From positions 62,001 through 126,000 of the forward strand of contig NZ_CP095746.1 in NCBI RefSeq assembly GCF_022049065.2: a stretch of 64,000 bases of DNA. The letters run 5' to 3'. Shown one piece after another: positions 18,163 to 26,832 of the stretch (position 1 is the first letter of the stretch; each line of letters opens with the position of its first letter). The position numbers were made by a program, and so were the translations under genes. Under the pieces are notes generated by a model that saw only the letters and a program-made list of their open reading frames with translations, had not been told where the DNA came from and did not search any database. This DNA is from Niallia sp. Man26 (GTDB lineage: Bacteria > Bacillota > Bacilli > Bacillales > Cytobacillaceae).

Positions 18163-19209
18163 ATGGAATCTGAAAAGTTAAACTTAAAAGGAAAAAATGA
18201 CAAATTAGAGTATTACAGAACAATTGATACGGGGAATCTTGAGCAAAGAATGAAATTAGTTAAACAGGACGAAAGTAAATTAACTTACTATGTTCCAGAA
18301 CTAGATAAGGTCGTATATTCAGAAACGGAAGTAAGAAAATTTTCCTTAGATGCTTATGGCGAAAATATCCCTTATATTGACGGAGAGCTTACCATTCTAA
18401 ATAACTATTTATTTGATTACTGGGGATACTTTATAAACGCTGAGGGCTTAGCTTTATATGCCCACTTAAAAAGATATACTTATGGGAATAAAGATTGGTG
18501 TTTTCCTAATTTTGAAATGATCAGTCTTAAAATGGATAAATCAAGACCTACTATACATGCTTACTTAGAAATATTGGAGAGATATGGGTTTGTCTATAAA
18601 TTCAATGTTATAAACCGATCAAGAGAAAAGGAAGAAGGCCCAATTTTCAAAATCAGAAAGAAAGTACCCTTATTAACTAAGGCATTACTTGAAGGGAATA
18701 AGGAATTAGAAATTCCAGATAATGTTTCGGCTCATATTAAGAAAGCTATGAAAAAAGAAAAGGAAGGACTTCCTAAAAAGTTAAGAGCAGAACATGACAA
18801 GTATGTAAATGAAATGATTCGAAACAACGAGAAAATAAATCTTGAAAATCAAATGGACTATGAAGAAATATATCGTGTCTGGCAACAATATGGAGAAATT
18901 ATTAAAAATAATAACAAACCTCTAGCATTAAATGAAGAGGTAGTACTTGACTATGGAAAAGCAGAAATGGATAAACATGAAGCCAATATGTTAAATTATC
19001 TACTTACCTATGTGTCTAAGAAGCTTTCCAAACCTTCATTTGATACATGGTTTAAAGGAATTTCTATAAAACTCACGCAAAACAACTGTTATGTACTAGC
19101 TCCTAATGAGTTTTGTAAAGATTGGCTGGAGAATAAATATGCAGATCTCATCTCGAATGCTATTCGAGAGTATGATAAATCGATTGACGCTATAGTAATT
19201 CAACAATAA
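18163..19209 (+). CDS. Replication-associated protein with DnaA domain I
   Basis: 348 residues. Residues of about 85-150 form a winged helix-turn-helix like those of plasmid initiators and DnaD-type proteins (LYAHLKRYT, CFPNFEMISLKMDKSRPTIH). The C-terminus (about 270-346, YVSKKLSKPSFDTWFKGI, then LAPNEFCKDWLENKY) is a clear DnaA domain I, the part of the bacterial initiator that contacts DnaB helicase and other partners. The protein thus looks like an adaptor that binds plasmid DNA and recruits the host replication machinery. Start has TGGAGG upstream. It faces away from the iterons on the other side of rep. Confidence 0.75.
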   Translation: MESEKLNLKGKNDKLEYYRTIDTGNLEQRMKLVKQDESKLTYYVPELDKVVYSETEVRKFSLDAYGENIPYIDGELTILNNYLFDYWGYFINAEGLALYAHLKRYTYGNKDWCFPNFEMISLKMDKSRPTIHAYLEILERYGFVYKFNVINRSREKEEGPIFKIRKKVPLLTKALLEGNKELEIPDNVSAHIKKAMKKEKEGLPKKLRAEHDKYVNEMIRNNEKINLENQMDYEEIYRVWQQYGEIIKNNNKPLALNEEVVLDYGKAEMDKHEANMLNYLLTYVSKKLSKPSFDTWFKGISIKLTQNNCYVLAPNEFCKDWLENKYADLISNAIREYDKSIDAIVIQQ

Positions 19210-19212
19210 TTC

Positions 19213-19243
19213 CGAAGGTGTGTCTAACTGGCACATCTTTTTT
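19213..19243 (+). terminator. Intrinsic terminator
   Basis: AAGGTGTG and CACATCTT around a short loop with TTTTTT, directly after the stop at 19209. Confidence 0.7.
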
Positions 19244-19377
19244 ATTTTAGTATCTTACTCTGTTTTGTTTGTCAGCTGAATAAAAGTGAGGGAATTGATC
19301 ATTTAAATAACATAATTGAGTCTTACTTTTCTATGACCCGAATAATATGTAATAAAAAACACTAGGAGAGATTTCTT

Positions 19378-19914
19378 ATGCCAAAAACAAGACAAGATTC
19401 CTGGACAGAAAAAGAAGACATACTATTAGCTGATGTTGTACTGCGAAGTATTAGTGAGGGCAGTACGCAGCTTCAAGCATTTGAAGAAGTAGGGAAACAA
19501 TTATCTCGTACAAGTGCTGCTTGTGGATTTAGATGGAATGCTTACGTAAGAAAGCAATATAAATCGAATATAGAAGCAGCAAAAGTGCAAAGAAAACAAC
19601 TAAAGCAGGGGAAACCTCTAGTGGAGGAGTTAGTAACAGAACTTTCAAGAGAAGAGGAGCAAGTATTTAAAACAACAAATGCTGATCAATTTGACGGCAT
19701 CATTCATTATTTAAAAGAAATATATAATAAGTCGAAAATATTCAATCATCAAAGCGAAGTTAGTAATAGCCATGAACAAGATTTACATGACAAAATTAAT
19801 GAATTAATTAATCAAAATAAGTATTTACAGAAGAAATTACATTCTAAAGAGGAGGCATATAAAGGGTTAGTTGATCTAATGGAACAAGCAAGAAAAATGG
19901 TAACAAATAAATAA
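19378..19914 (+). CDS. RsfA/YlbO family Myb-like regulator
   Basis: 178 residues. The N-terminal 60 residues (RQDSWTEKEDILLADVVLRS, then FEEVGKQLSRTSAACGFRWN) match the RsfA/YlbO family, Myb/SANT-type DNA-binding regulators known in Bacillus as prespore-specific factors. The C-terminal part (about 120-170) is a coiled coil. The start has AGGAGAG upstream. An array of eight palindromes lies about 110 bp downstream and could be its target. On a plasmid, such a protein might act as a regulator or a DNA-organising factor; both are inference. Confidence 0.8.
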   Translation: MPKTRQDSWTEKEDILLADVVLRSISEGSTQLQAFEEVGKQLSRTSAACGFRWNAYVRKQYKSNIEAAKVQRKQLKQGKPLVEELVTELSREEEQVFKTTNADQFDGIIHYLKEIYNKSKIFNHQSEVSNSHEQDLHDKINELINQNKYLQKKLHSKEEAYKGLVDLMEQARKMVTNK

Positions 19915-20020
19915 AATCTTACTTTAAGATGAATTATTTACAATCCATTTCCCAATATAAACTAGTGGTTTTTATGACATGTAAATTCATTTAGTTTATC
20001 TATCAATTAGATTACTCTTA

Positions 20021-20232
20021 TACCTTAAAAAGTTTTTAATGCAGGGTGAAAAAATTTTTAACCCTACCTTAAAAATTTTTTAAGGTAGGGTTAAAGAATT
20101 TTTAAGGTATCAAATTTCATAGGTTAAAAATTTTTTAAGGTATCAAAACGGCTTATTTTTATAGGTCAAAAATTTTTTAAGGTATGATAAGTTAAAAAAT
20201 TTTTAAGGTACCATTAAAAAATTTTTAACCGG
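20021..20232. repeat. Array of eight AT-rich palindromes
   Basis: Eight copies of a palindrome of the form GGTTAAAAAWTTTTTAACC or CCTTAAAAATTTTTTAAGG begin near 20021, 20044, 20065, 20088, 20121, 20163, 20190 and 20212. Most end in TAAGGTA. Spacing is close to 21-23 bp in the left group and up to 42 bp elsewhere, i.e. near whole helical turns. There is no gene in 19915-20565. Such arrays serve as partition sites, origin elements or operators. The neighbours are a DnaA-domain protein and an RsfA-like DNA-binding protein. Confidence 0.7.
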
Positions 20233-20314
20233 AATAAATACAAAGATTAATAAATACAATTTATTTAAATATTATATATAGGGAAATCGTCCGTGGATTT
20301 ATTCTGAAAAGAGC

Positions 20315-20343
20315 TTGTCCATTTAATATAAACAGGATATAAT
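20315..20343 (+). promoter_or_regulatory. Promoter of leader RNA D
   Basis: TTGTCC, 17 bp, TATAAT: a near-consensus sigma-A promoter with a predicted transcript start about 35 bp before element D. Confidence 0.7.
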
Positions 20344-20384
20344 ACCCATATATTAATTTACTTTTTATTTTTTATTTTTTTTGT

Positions 20385-20502
20385 GCAATCCATTTTAGGG
20401 TTAGCAGACAGACAATAATACACTTACAGCCTTTGTGGTTGATGAATAAGAATAGCTGAAATAAATTAGCTGTTTTCTATCATTGACCCCAAAGGCTTTT
20501 TT
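20385..20502 (+). ncRNA. Leader RNA family member D
   Basis: GCAATCC-ATTTTA-GGGTT forms the first hairpin, followed by AGCAG and AATAATACAC (family form TAATAAAC), then CAGCCTTTGTGGTTGATG pairing with CATTGACCCCAAAGGCT and TTTTTTG. It has the best promoter of the family. The gene it controls (20566-21015) is broken. Confidence 0.7.
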
Positions 20503-20565
20503 GCGTTTAGTTTTCGTTTAAAACGGTTGATGATGGTAATTAAAACAAAGGTGAGGAAGATTAAC

Positions 20566-21015
20566 ATGGCAAAAAGCCAAAACAAAAAGATAGCAATCTA
20601 TAAAGGACAGGTAATTCATTATGGTTCAAACAAATATCCTACAACTTGAAGAATAACAATATTCGCTTTTATTTAGAATTTTCAAGGTTGTTTGAATCAA
20701 TACTACTGGTTCAGTGATCATACTAAAAAAGCGACTCATACTTTTACTACATATTGTGAGGGCAATTTAGAAGAGGCTAAAAAATTAGTTGTTGATAGCT
20801 TTAAAAACTATTTAGAAAAGAAGCCTTTGGCAGGGATAGTGTTGCAGATGGGGAGATAGTTGGTTATCTAACAGAAATCGAAAGGAAAGAAAGTACAAGG
20901 ATCAAAGAAATAGAGCAAATATCATTATTTGAAATGACTAACGATGATATCAATAAAATCAAAAAGAAGAAAAATGCAGTTATCAGTGGACAATTAGCAT
21001 TTGCGCTTCTTTAAT
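20566..21015 (+). pseudogene. Broken gene behind leader RNA D
   Basis: A good start (ATG 20566 with GTGAGG upstream) reads MAKSQNKKIAIYKGQVIHYG and stops at 20649. Protein-like sequence goes on in other frames: NNNIRFYLEFSRLFESILLV, then YYWFSDHTKKATHTFTTYCE through NYLEKKPLAG, then ADGEIVGYLTEIERKESTRI to GQLAFALL and a stop at 21015. At least three shifts are needed to join them. The last part has the style of a small plasmid protein with a C-terminal SLFEM motif. It is a decayed gene of unknown function, about 150 codons when intact. Confidence 0.65.
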
Positions 21016-21033
21016 CATAAGGGGGAAAAATTT

Positions 21034-21756
21034 ATGACGATTACAATAACCATGGATTGGCTTGTATGCCTATATTACCTAATTGAAAATATATTTTTTG
21101 TTTATTGTACGGATTTAAGAATGAAAAATTACTTTTTGCAAAATGAGTTATATCCTAGAGAGTTTTATTGTTTTGAGATGGAAGAGGAAGAATTCTCTAC
21201 AGATGATGCTGTAACTGCACAGATTGAGGAACCTACAATTTTGTCAAAACCTCTTGTAGTAAAAACGGAACTAAACCAAGAGGCTGAAGCTTTACTAGCG
21301 GAATTGCAATTAGAGCTTTCTAGTTTTGAATCAATTCAAGAGAAAGAAGTAGAAGGAAATGTTCTATTCGATAAAAAGATTGATTCTGATTGTATCAGTT
21401 TATCAGACTATGATTCAGATAATGGCGATACTTCTGATGTTTCATCAGCAAATTTTGAACAATTAGCATCCGCAAAAATAGGAGATTGTTTAGAAGGTGA
21501 ACAACATTGGGTGGTGTCGATCATTGGTACAGAAGAAGAATACTTACATGTATCTGATGGCCATCGCGCTTGGATAAACGCTGGAGAGGATGCACAGGGG
21601 TTGAAACGAGGTGACTTGTTAGCTGTTGATGTCATCCGCCATGGAAGAAACATTGAAGTATTAAATATTACATTTTTAGATTCAACTATATCGGAAGATT
21701 ATCTCATTCCGGACGAAGAAATAGAATTCAATAACAGCTATTCAAGAGCTATATAG
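21034..21756 (+). CDS. Hypothetical acidic protein with N-terminal hydrophobic segment
   Basis: 240 residues from ATG 21034 (AAGGGGG upstream; the in-frame ATG upstream lies within the preceding pseudogene). A hydrophobic stretch (about 8-24) may anchor it in the membrane. The middle is strongly acidic. The C-terminal 90 residues (LASAKIGDCLEGEQHWVVSI, HRAWINAGEDAQGLKRGDLL) form a beta-rich domain that resembles an OB or SH3-like fold. No family recognised. Confidence 0.55.
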   Translation: MTITITMDWLVCLYYLIENIFFVYCTDLRMKNYFLQNELYPREFYCFEMEEEEFSTDDAVTAQIEEPTILSKPLVVKTELNQEAEALLAELQLELSSFESIQEKEVEGNVLFDKKIDSDCISLSDYDSDNGDTSDVSSANFEQLASAKIGDCLEGEQHWVVSIIGTEEEYLHVSDGHRAWINAGEDAQGLKRGDLLAVDVIRHGRNIEVLNITFLDSTISEDYLIPDEEIEFNNSYSRAI

Positions 21757-21766
21757 TTTGTAGGAA

Positions 21767-21825
21767 GTGACCAATCATGGTCACCTTCTGCTCCAAATAT
21801 ATATCTTTATGTATATTTGGAGCAG
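21767..21825 (+). terminator. Two stacked hairpins, terminator region
   Basis: GTGACCAATCATGGTCAC (21767-21784) and CTGCTCCAAATATA with TATATTTGGAGCAG (21788-21825) follow the stop at 21756. No long T tract, so the termination strength is uncertain. Confidence 0.5.
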
Positions 21826-21926
21826 ATGTTCCTATGGTATTAAATACATAAAAAAATAGACATTGCATCAAAATGAGTCTAAAGATTTATTGTGTATTTT
21901 ATTTAGTGAGTCAAAAGATGCTTGTT

Positions 21927-21970
21927 TTTGACAAAATTCGACAAAGTTGAGTTATTTATATGTCTATAAT
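21927..21970 (+). promoter_or_regulatory. Putative Spo0A-controlled promoter
   Basis: TTCGACA (21937-21943) is an exact Spo0A box on the minus strand (TGTCGAA). TTTGACA (21927-21933) is a one-mismatch box exactly 10 bp away, the head-to-tail spacing bound by a Spo0A dimer. TATAAT (21965-21970) lies 21 bp downstream, longer than the normal 17 bp, as in Spo0A-activated promoters such as spoIIG. It precedes the operon starting at 22026. Confidence 0.6.
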
Positions 21971-22025
21971 GTATAAAGTAAGCAAGGAAAGAAAACTGCA
22001 ATAAACAGGAAAGGGGATAGTTGTA

Positions 22026-22718
22026 GTGACTATTCAGCCAATGCTAACAGAAGAAAATATTAACACCATCATAAATGTACTAAGGGAGAAAAAGTACAAC
22101 CTTAATAGTTTTCACTTGAAATATAGTGCTCGTGAACAATCACTGTTGTTGGATGGAAAAGGTATTCAAGGGATTAACCAAACTGATGATTATTACGAAG
22201 CAATTGAAGATAATTTGGTTTATGCTGATTTCAACTGGATCTCACCAATGTGCGAAGCCTTAAATATTAATTTTACTGCGAATTTAAAGGTACTGCCGGA
22301 AGGAGACATGGAACATAATAAGGTTAGACTAGTAGTAACGGTTCCAGTTCCTGTTGAATGCAATGGAAATAAGCATAGAGTACAAGAGGTTCTATATAAT
22401 CCATTTATGAGGGTTGTTAAGTTTCAATCCTTTGTGAAAGAAGTTGTTTTCTTTGGTAATAACCATATGGTTACCAAAGTGGACTTTATCTTGGAGATCG
22501 AAGGGAAGAAAATAGTTCCTCATCTCAAAGATAACCCAGGAATTAATCATCAATGCTTGAATCAATGGATGGCCACTGCAGATAAAATAATTGATTACGG
22601 AAAAAAAGATTACAAATATGTAGAGCATTTACAAGTGCTAAATGGGCGTATGGCTAATATATCCTATGAATCTACTACTTCCTTCCGATTTAAAAATGAT
22701 TCGAAGAAGGAATACTAA
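22026..22718 (+). CDS. Hypothetical protein, first gene of putative Spo0A-controlled operon
   Basis: 230 residues from GTG 22026, with GGAAAGGGGATAG upstream. Soluble alpha/beta protein with no membrane segment; it includes a beta-rich middle (HNKVRLVVTVPVPVECNGNK). No family recognised. Its stop abuts the start of the next gene (no gap), so it is co-translated with the membrane protein. The promoter upstream has tandem Spo0A boxes. Confidence 0.6.
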   Translation: MTIQPMLTEENINTIINVLREKKYNLNSFHLKYSAREQSLLLDGKGIQGINQTDDYYEAIEDNLVYADFNWISPMCEALNINFTANLKVLPEGDMEHNKVRLVVTVPVPVECNGNKHRVQEVLYNPFMRVVKFQSFVKEVVFFGNNHMVTKVDFILEIEGKKIVPHLKDNPGINHQCLNQWMATADKIIDYGKKDYKYVEHLQVLNGRMANISYESTTSFRFKNDSKKEY

Positions 22719-23282
22719 ATGAATATAAAAAAGCGAGGAATACCTTTACTAATGCTATTAGTGGCAGCTATAGCTTTTCCCATTCAAGCATTCGCAAGCC
22801 CTATTAATTTTAATCAAGGATCATCTTTTAGTAGTGATGTTGTAAATTGGACATCGAATATTAATGCATATGCTCCTACAGTTTCCTTCCTTTTCTCTGC
22901 TATCTTTGTGTTAATGTTTTTATTTGGAGTTGTAAGGTTAGGTTACTCTATTATCACTAAAACAGGGCAAGTAATGAAGGGATCTACTGGATTACTGATA
23001 TGGGTGCCAATCGCATTCTTCTTAATTAGAATTTTTCTAATCTTGTTATTTACAATTAACAGCACAAATGTTACACTGATTGCATCAGATGTGATTCGTT
23101 TAATTCGTACTACTGGTTATTTTACCGTTTTAGGGATGGTTCTCATAGGATTCGCCATGTTCCTTTTCTTTAAATTTTTAAAACATCCAGAGTTCGGGCG
23201 ATGGAGTAAAAGATTATGGGTAGCTGCTGGATTATTATTTGTCTTAACAAGCATCATGCCAGTAGTATTTGGAGCAGTGTAA
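22719..23282 (+). CDS. Multi-span membrane protein with signal peptide
   Basis: 187 residues. A signal sequence (KKRGIPLLMLLVAAIAFPIQ, then AFASP) is followed by four hydrophobic segments (about 54-76, 88-112, 132-154, 164-186). Size and layout resemble small membrane subunits of Gram-positive type IV secretion systems (VirB2/VirB6-like), but I see no decisive motif. The gene starts immediately after the previous stop, so it belongs to the same operon. Confidence 0.55.
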   Translation: MNIKKRGIPLLMLLVAAIAFPIQAFASPINFNQGSSFSSDVVNWTSNINAYAPTVSFLFSAIFVLMFLFGVVRLGYSIITKTGQVMKGSTGLLIWVPIAFFLIRIFLILLFTINSTNVTLIASDVIRLIRTTGYFTVLGMVLIGFAMFLFFKFLKHPEFGRWSKRLWVAAGLLFVLTSIMPVVFGAV

Positions 23283-23297
23283 GGAGAAGTACAAGTA

Positions 23298-23450
23298 TGC
23301 CAGCTCGATATAAGGTAAATGAATCAGAAGTTAAAATGATATTAGATAATCCACGTAGAAAAGTTGTTAAAAACGGGTGTTACTAATGATATGCCTTTAC
23401 TAAAAAAGGACAGAATTAAGCGAGCTGCAGATATTTTGAATAATAGGTGA
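23298..23450 (+). pseudogene. Frameshifted small ORF
   Basis: ATG 23298 with AAGGAG upstream reads MPARYKVNESEVKMILDNPR and RKVVKNG, then a stop. In the next frame the sequence continues as GVTNDMPLLKKDRIKRAADI and LNNR, ending at 23450. Removing one G of the run near 23380 gives one smooth 50-residue, basic, helical protein. It directly follows the membrane protein, so it is probably a fourth member of the operon that has been lost, unless the extra base is a read error. Confidence 0.5.
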
Positions 23451-23455
23451 TAACA

Positions 23456-24055
23456 TTGCTGAAATTGGTTGTAAATAATACAACAAACCAAGAAAATACA
23501 GAGGAAAAACTAACTTGTAGAAACTCTTGTGAATATTATGATGAAATAACCGAAAGCTGCTCGATTAAATCGAATGTAAATGTAGATAGTACATATGAAG
23601 TGTTGGGATGCACTCACTTCCTCAGTAAAATAGTTCCTGATGAGAATTATGAGCGACCTAAACCAAAGGCACTTAACAATATTGACGATGACTCCATGTT
23701 AAAAGAAGTATTGGAGCAAAAAGCAATATTAGATGCTTCTAAATATCCTATGAAACCGGACTTAGATGCTACCTGGTTTGTCGCCCCATGTGGAACCTAC
23801 GGTTGCTGGATTATAAACGGATCTGCAAACAAATTTTCTATCGTTAAAGATGTTGATGAGGTAGAAAAAAGATGGCATGCAAATGTATATCGTTCACCAA
23901 TTCCTCTTCATGACCATAAATCATCATTAGGCCTTGCATCTAGAATTGCCTGGGTAGTAGATGAGGAAGGATATGGTCAATATGCGCTTATATTCAATGG
24001 CGATATAACTAAAACCCGTTATCCTAGACCACGCAATTGGAAAAGAAGCTATTGA
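23456..24055 (+). CDS. Hypothetical protein with Cys-rich head
   Basis: About 199 residues. The likely start is TTG 23456 with AGGTGA just upstream; GTG 23447 is the alternative. The first 60 residues hold five Cys (CRNSCEYYDEITESC and VLGCTHF), which could bind zinc or an iron-sulfur cluster. A second part near 110-140 contains VAPCGTYGCWIINGSAN. No family recognised. It is the last gene of the unit beginning at 22026. Confidence 0.5.
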   Translation: MLKLVVNNTTNQENTEEKLTCRNSCEYYDEITESCSIKSNVNVDSTYEVLGCTHFLSKIVPDENYERPKPKALNNIDDDSMLKEVLEQKAILDASKYPMKPDLDATWFVAPCGTYGCWIINGSANKFSIVKDVDEVEKRWHANVYRSPIPLHDHKSSLGLASRIAWVVDEEGYGQYALIFNGDITKTRYPRPRNWKRSY

Positions 24056-24100
24056 TAAGGTAATGTTGTTGGATTATAATGAAATCAATATCATAAATCA

Positions 24101-24168
24101 AGGGAAGGACCCTTTTTCATTGAAGCACATGCAGCATGTGTTTTTTTGGAAAAGGGTCTTTTTTTATT
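24101..24168 (+). promoter_or_regulatory. Leader terminator hairpin before 24186
   Basis: AAGGGAAGGACCCTTTTTC pairs through GGACCCTTTTTC with GGAAAAGGGTC; an inner hairpin CACATGCAGCATGTG sits in the loop and TTTTTTT follows. It ends 18 bases before the next start codon. The opening AAGGGAAGGACCC is the same as at 17905. Confidence 0.7.
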
Positions 24169-24185
24169 AAAAAGGAGAATTATTT

Positions 24186-24620
24186 ATGAGTGCAGATATC
24201 TGTGTAGTAGGAGGCAGTAACATTAGCTTCGAAAGTGGATTAAAAGATGTGATAGATATTATGTTTGGAGCAAAATACTCTGTTATATCTAAAAGTGATC
24301 TTAAGGTTAATGATGAATCACCTAGATTAATCGTAGTAACCTCAACCCATCTAAAAGAAGCTTCTTCCTTTACTCAGCTAGAAAACCAAAAGAGAGATGG
24401 CGCAAAATTAGTGATACTTAAGGACGGTCCTGAATTGCCGGAAGATCTTCACTTATTTACAGGGTTTCTCTCTAAAAATATGAGTGCTTCAGAAATGAAG
24501 CAAGCGATAGAAGACATTCTAGAAAACAATGAGTATTTTGTTCATCCAGAAGTGGGTGCTTCCATTTTGATACATTATAACCGTTACCACCAAAACAAAA
24601 TAGAGAACCAATGCATTTAA
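24186..24620 (+). CDS. Stand-alone receiver-like protein
   Basis: 144 residues. The end of the protein (FLSKNMSASEMKQAIEDILE, then NNEYFVHPEVGASIL) matches the end of the receiver domain and linker of NarL/DegU-type response regulators. The position of the phospho-accepting Asp is replaced by a Val/Thr-rich strand (LIVVTSTH), and no DNA-binding domain follows. It may bind a partner kinase or regulator without being phosphorylated. The start has AAGGAG upstream, and the gene is preceded by a leader terminator. Confidence 0.5.
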   Translation: MSADICVVGGSNISFESGLKDVIDIMFGAKYSVISKSDLKVNDESPRLIVVTSTHLKEASSFTQLENQKRDGAKLVILKDGPELPEDLHLFTGFLSKNMSASEMKQAIEDILENNEYFVHPEVGASILIHYNRYHQNKIENQCI

Positions 24621-24685
24621 AGAACAATAGATACCATTGCCGCTTCCTAAAGCTTAAAAGTTAACCAGAAAAGAGGAGAGAGATT

Positions 24686-26790
24686 TTGGGGAAAGTGTTA
24701 GTTTGTTGCGAAAAGCCTATTCAGATGAATCAATTAGTAGCACCATTTCCACATAAAAAGGTAGGTGATCATATCTTAGTGGAACCATGCAAGACATTTC
24801 CTGATTCCGCTGTCTTTATATCTGCAGTTGGTCATATTTTAGAACTTTATAATCCTGGAGACTATGATGAATCTCTTAAGTCGTGGAATATTAAAGACTT
24901 ACCTATCGTACCTAGAACATTTAAATTAAAGGTTATTCCTAGTAAAAATCGTTCCTTACAAACGTTTCGAAAATTTCTAAAGGATCCATCCATTAAATAA
25001 ATTGTTAATGCTGGAGATTCAGCCATGGAGGGACAACTGCTCATAGATGAAATTTTATATTACTTAGGAAACAAAAAGCCTGTGAAACGTTTATGGACCT
25101 CATCCCTCACGAAAAATGGAGTAGAGACAGCGTTTAAATCCCTGAAGAGTAATAAGGAATACAATCATTTATATCAAGCGGGTATTGCGAGGCAAAGAGC
25201 TGATTGGTTAATTGGGATCAATACAACAAGAGCGTTAACGACTTTGATGGGTGAAAAAGGTTTGAATATAACAATGAATGCTGGAAGAGTACAAACCAGT
25301 TTAATGGGAATTGTTTATCAAAGAGAATTAGAAATTGAAACATTTGAAAGTGAATCTTATTGGGACTTCTACATTTCTACACAATTTAAGAATGGAACCA
25401 TAACAGCAAAGTGGTTTAACGATAAGGAAAGTCACATTTTTAATAAGGAAGCTGCCTTATTAGTAAGGGATTTCTGCCAGAATAAAAGCCCAAAGGTTTA
25501 TTCCATTGAAGAGAAGGAGCACATCGTTAAGCCGCCTCAACTATTTAGTCTATCCACTCTGCAATCAAAGGCTAATCAATTATATAAGTTTTCTTCGGAT
25601 CGCGTGCTAAAGCTTTTACAATCGTTATATGAGAAGTGGAAGCTCGTTTCTTACCCAAGGACTGATAGTTGTTACTTAACAGCGGAGGAAGCAGCTACAC
25701 TCCCTGATATTCTACGAAAGCTAAATGAGTTAGAGGATTACAAACCGCTCCTAAATGATGCTATGAAGGATATTACAGATGACAAGAGGTATGTAGATTC
25801 TTCTAAGGTTTCGGATCACTTTGCGCTTCTTCCTACAGAGGATGTTAGTAATTACTCATTCATTAGTAGTAAAGAGAGACTGATCTACGATTTAATTGTT
25901 AAATCATTAATCGCTGCTCATTATCCAGACCACATATATCAGTCTAGAGAAATGATCCTCTCTATCGATGACCAATTTACATTTAAGGCAAACGGGAAAG
26001 TAATCACACAAAATGGTTGGAAACAACTATATAATAAATCCCTTGATGAACAAGAAGACACAGAGTTAGAAATGAAGATGCTTCCTCTTGTACATGAGGG
26101 AGAAACAGGAATACTCTTATCTCATTCATTAGAAGAAGGATTTACAAAACCAAAACCTAGATTTACAGATGGAGATCTTATCAAGATAATGAGTAACGCT
26201 GGTAATTGGGTCAGGGAAAAAGAGGATTTCAAGAATAAAGAACTAGTGTTAGGAACTGCCGCTACCATACATGAAATTATAAACAAAGTTAAAGATAAAT
26301 ACATATCTGTTCAAGATAATCAGGTTTATTACTACCTGCAGGAAGGGTTTTAATTGAGGCTTTAGGAGCGAATAGTTATTTAACTTCGGTTCTAACTACA
26401 GGACGTATGGAAAGGTATCTGGATGATATAAAAAATGGGAAAGCTTCGGTTGATGATTTTTTAAAAAGAACAGAAAAGATGAGTTTGATTGTTCTTAATG
26501 AATTAAAGGAGAAATCTAAGACTTGGAACTTCTCTGAGCAATTAATTCAGGATATAGTACCAAAAGAGATAGGACGATGTTTATCTTGTGGTGGAAATTT
26601 AATAGAGAGAGATAAATTTTATGGATGCAGTAATTATTCCGCCAATAACTGTACTTTTAGCATTCCCAAACAGAAGGCAGGCGTAACCATCACCAAGGTT
26701 AATATAGAGAAACTACTTACAACCGGTACAACATCTCTAATTAAGGGATTCAAAAAGAATGGTAAAGATGGAACCTTGGGATTCTATTAA
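24686..26790 (+). pseudogene. topB: Topoisomerase III, broken
   Basis: The pieces add up to a type IA topoisomerase: TOPRIM start (VLVCCEKPIQMNQLV), LKVIPSKNRSLQTFRKFL, the active-site region with the catalytic Tyr (KLVSYPRTDSCYL), and a C-terminal zinc ribbon (CLSCGGNL and YGCSNY). It starts at TTG 24686 with AGAGGAG. Three faults are visible: an in-frame TAA at 24998-25000, just before IVNAGDSAMEGQ; the TOPRIM motif there, normally AGDADREG, has lost its second Asp and Arg (AGDSAMEG); and a one-base shift near 26350 separates QEGF from VLIEALGANSYLTSV. A remnant of a plasmid topoisomerase. Confidence 0.8.
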
Positions 26791-26832
26791 ACAAAGCATT
26801 GTCTATAAATTTCAGTAACGAAAAAACAGCAT

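Noticed and set aside
25025..26353. A separate gene starting at 25025
   Set aside because: It is in the same frame as 24686-25000 and continues the topoisomerase III sequence after an in-frame stop, so it is part of one broken gene.
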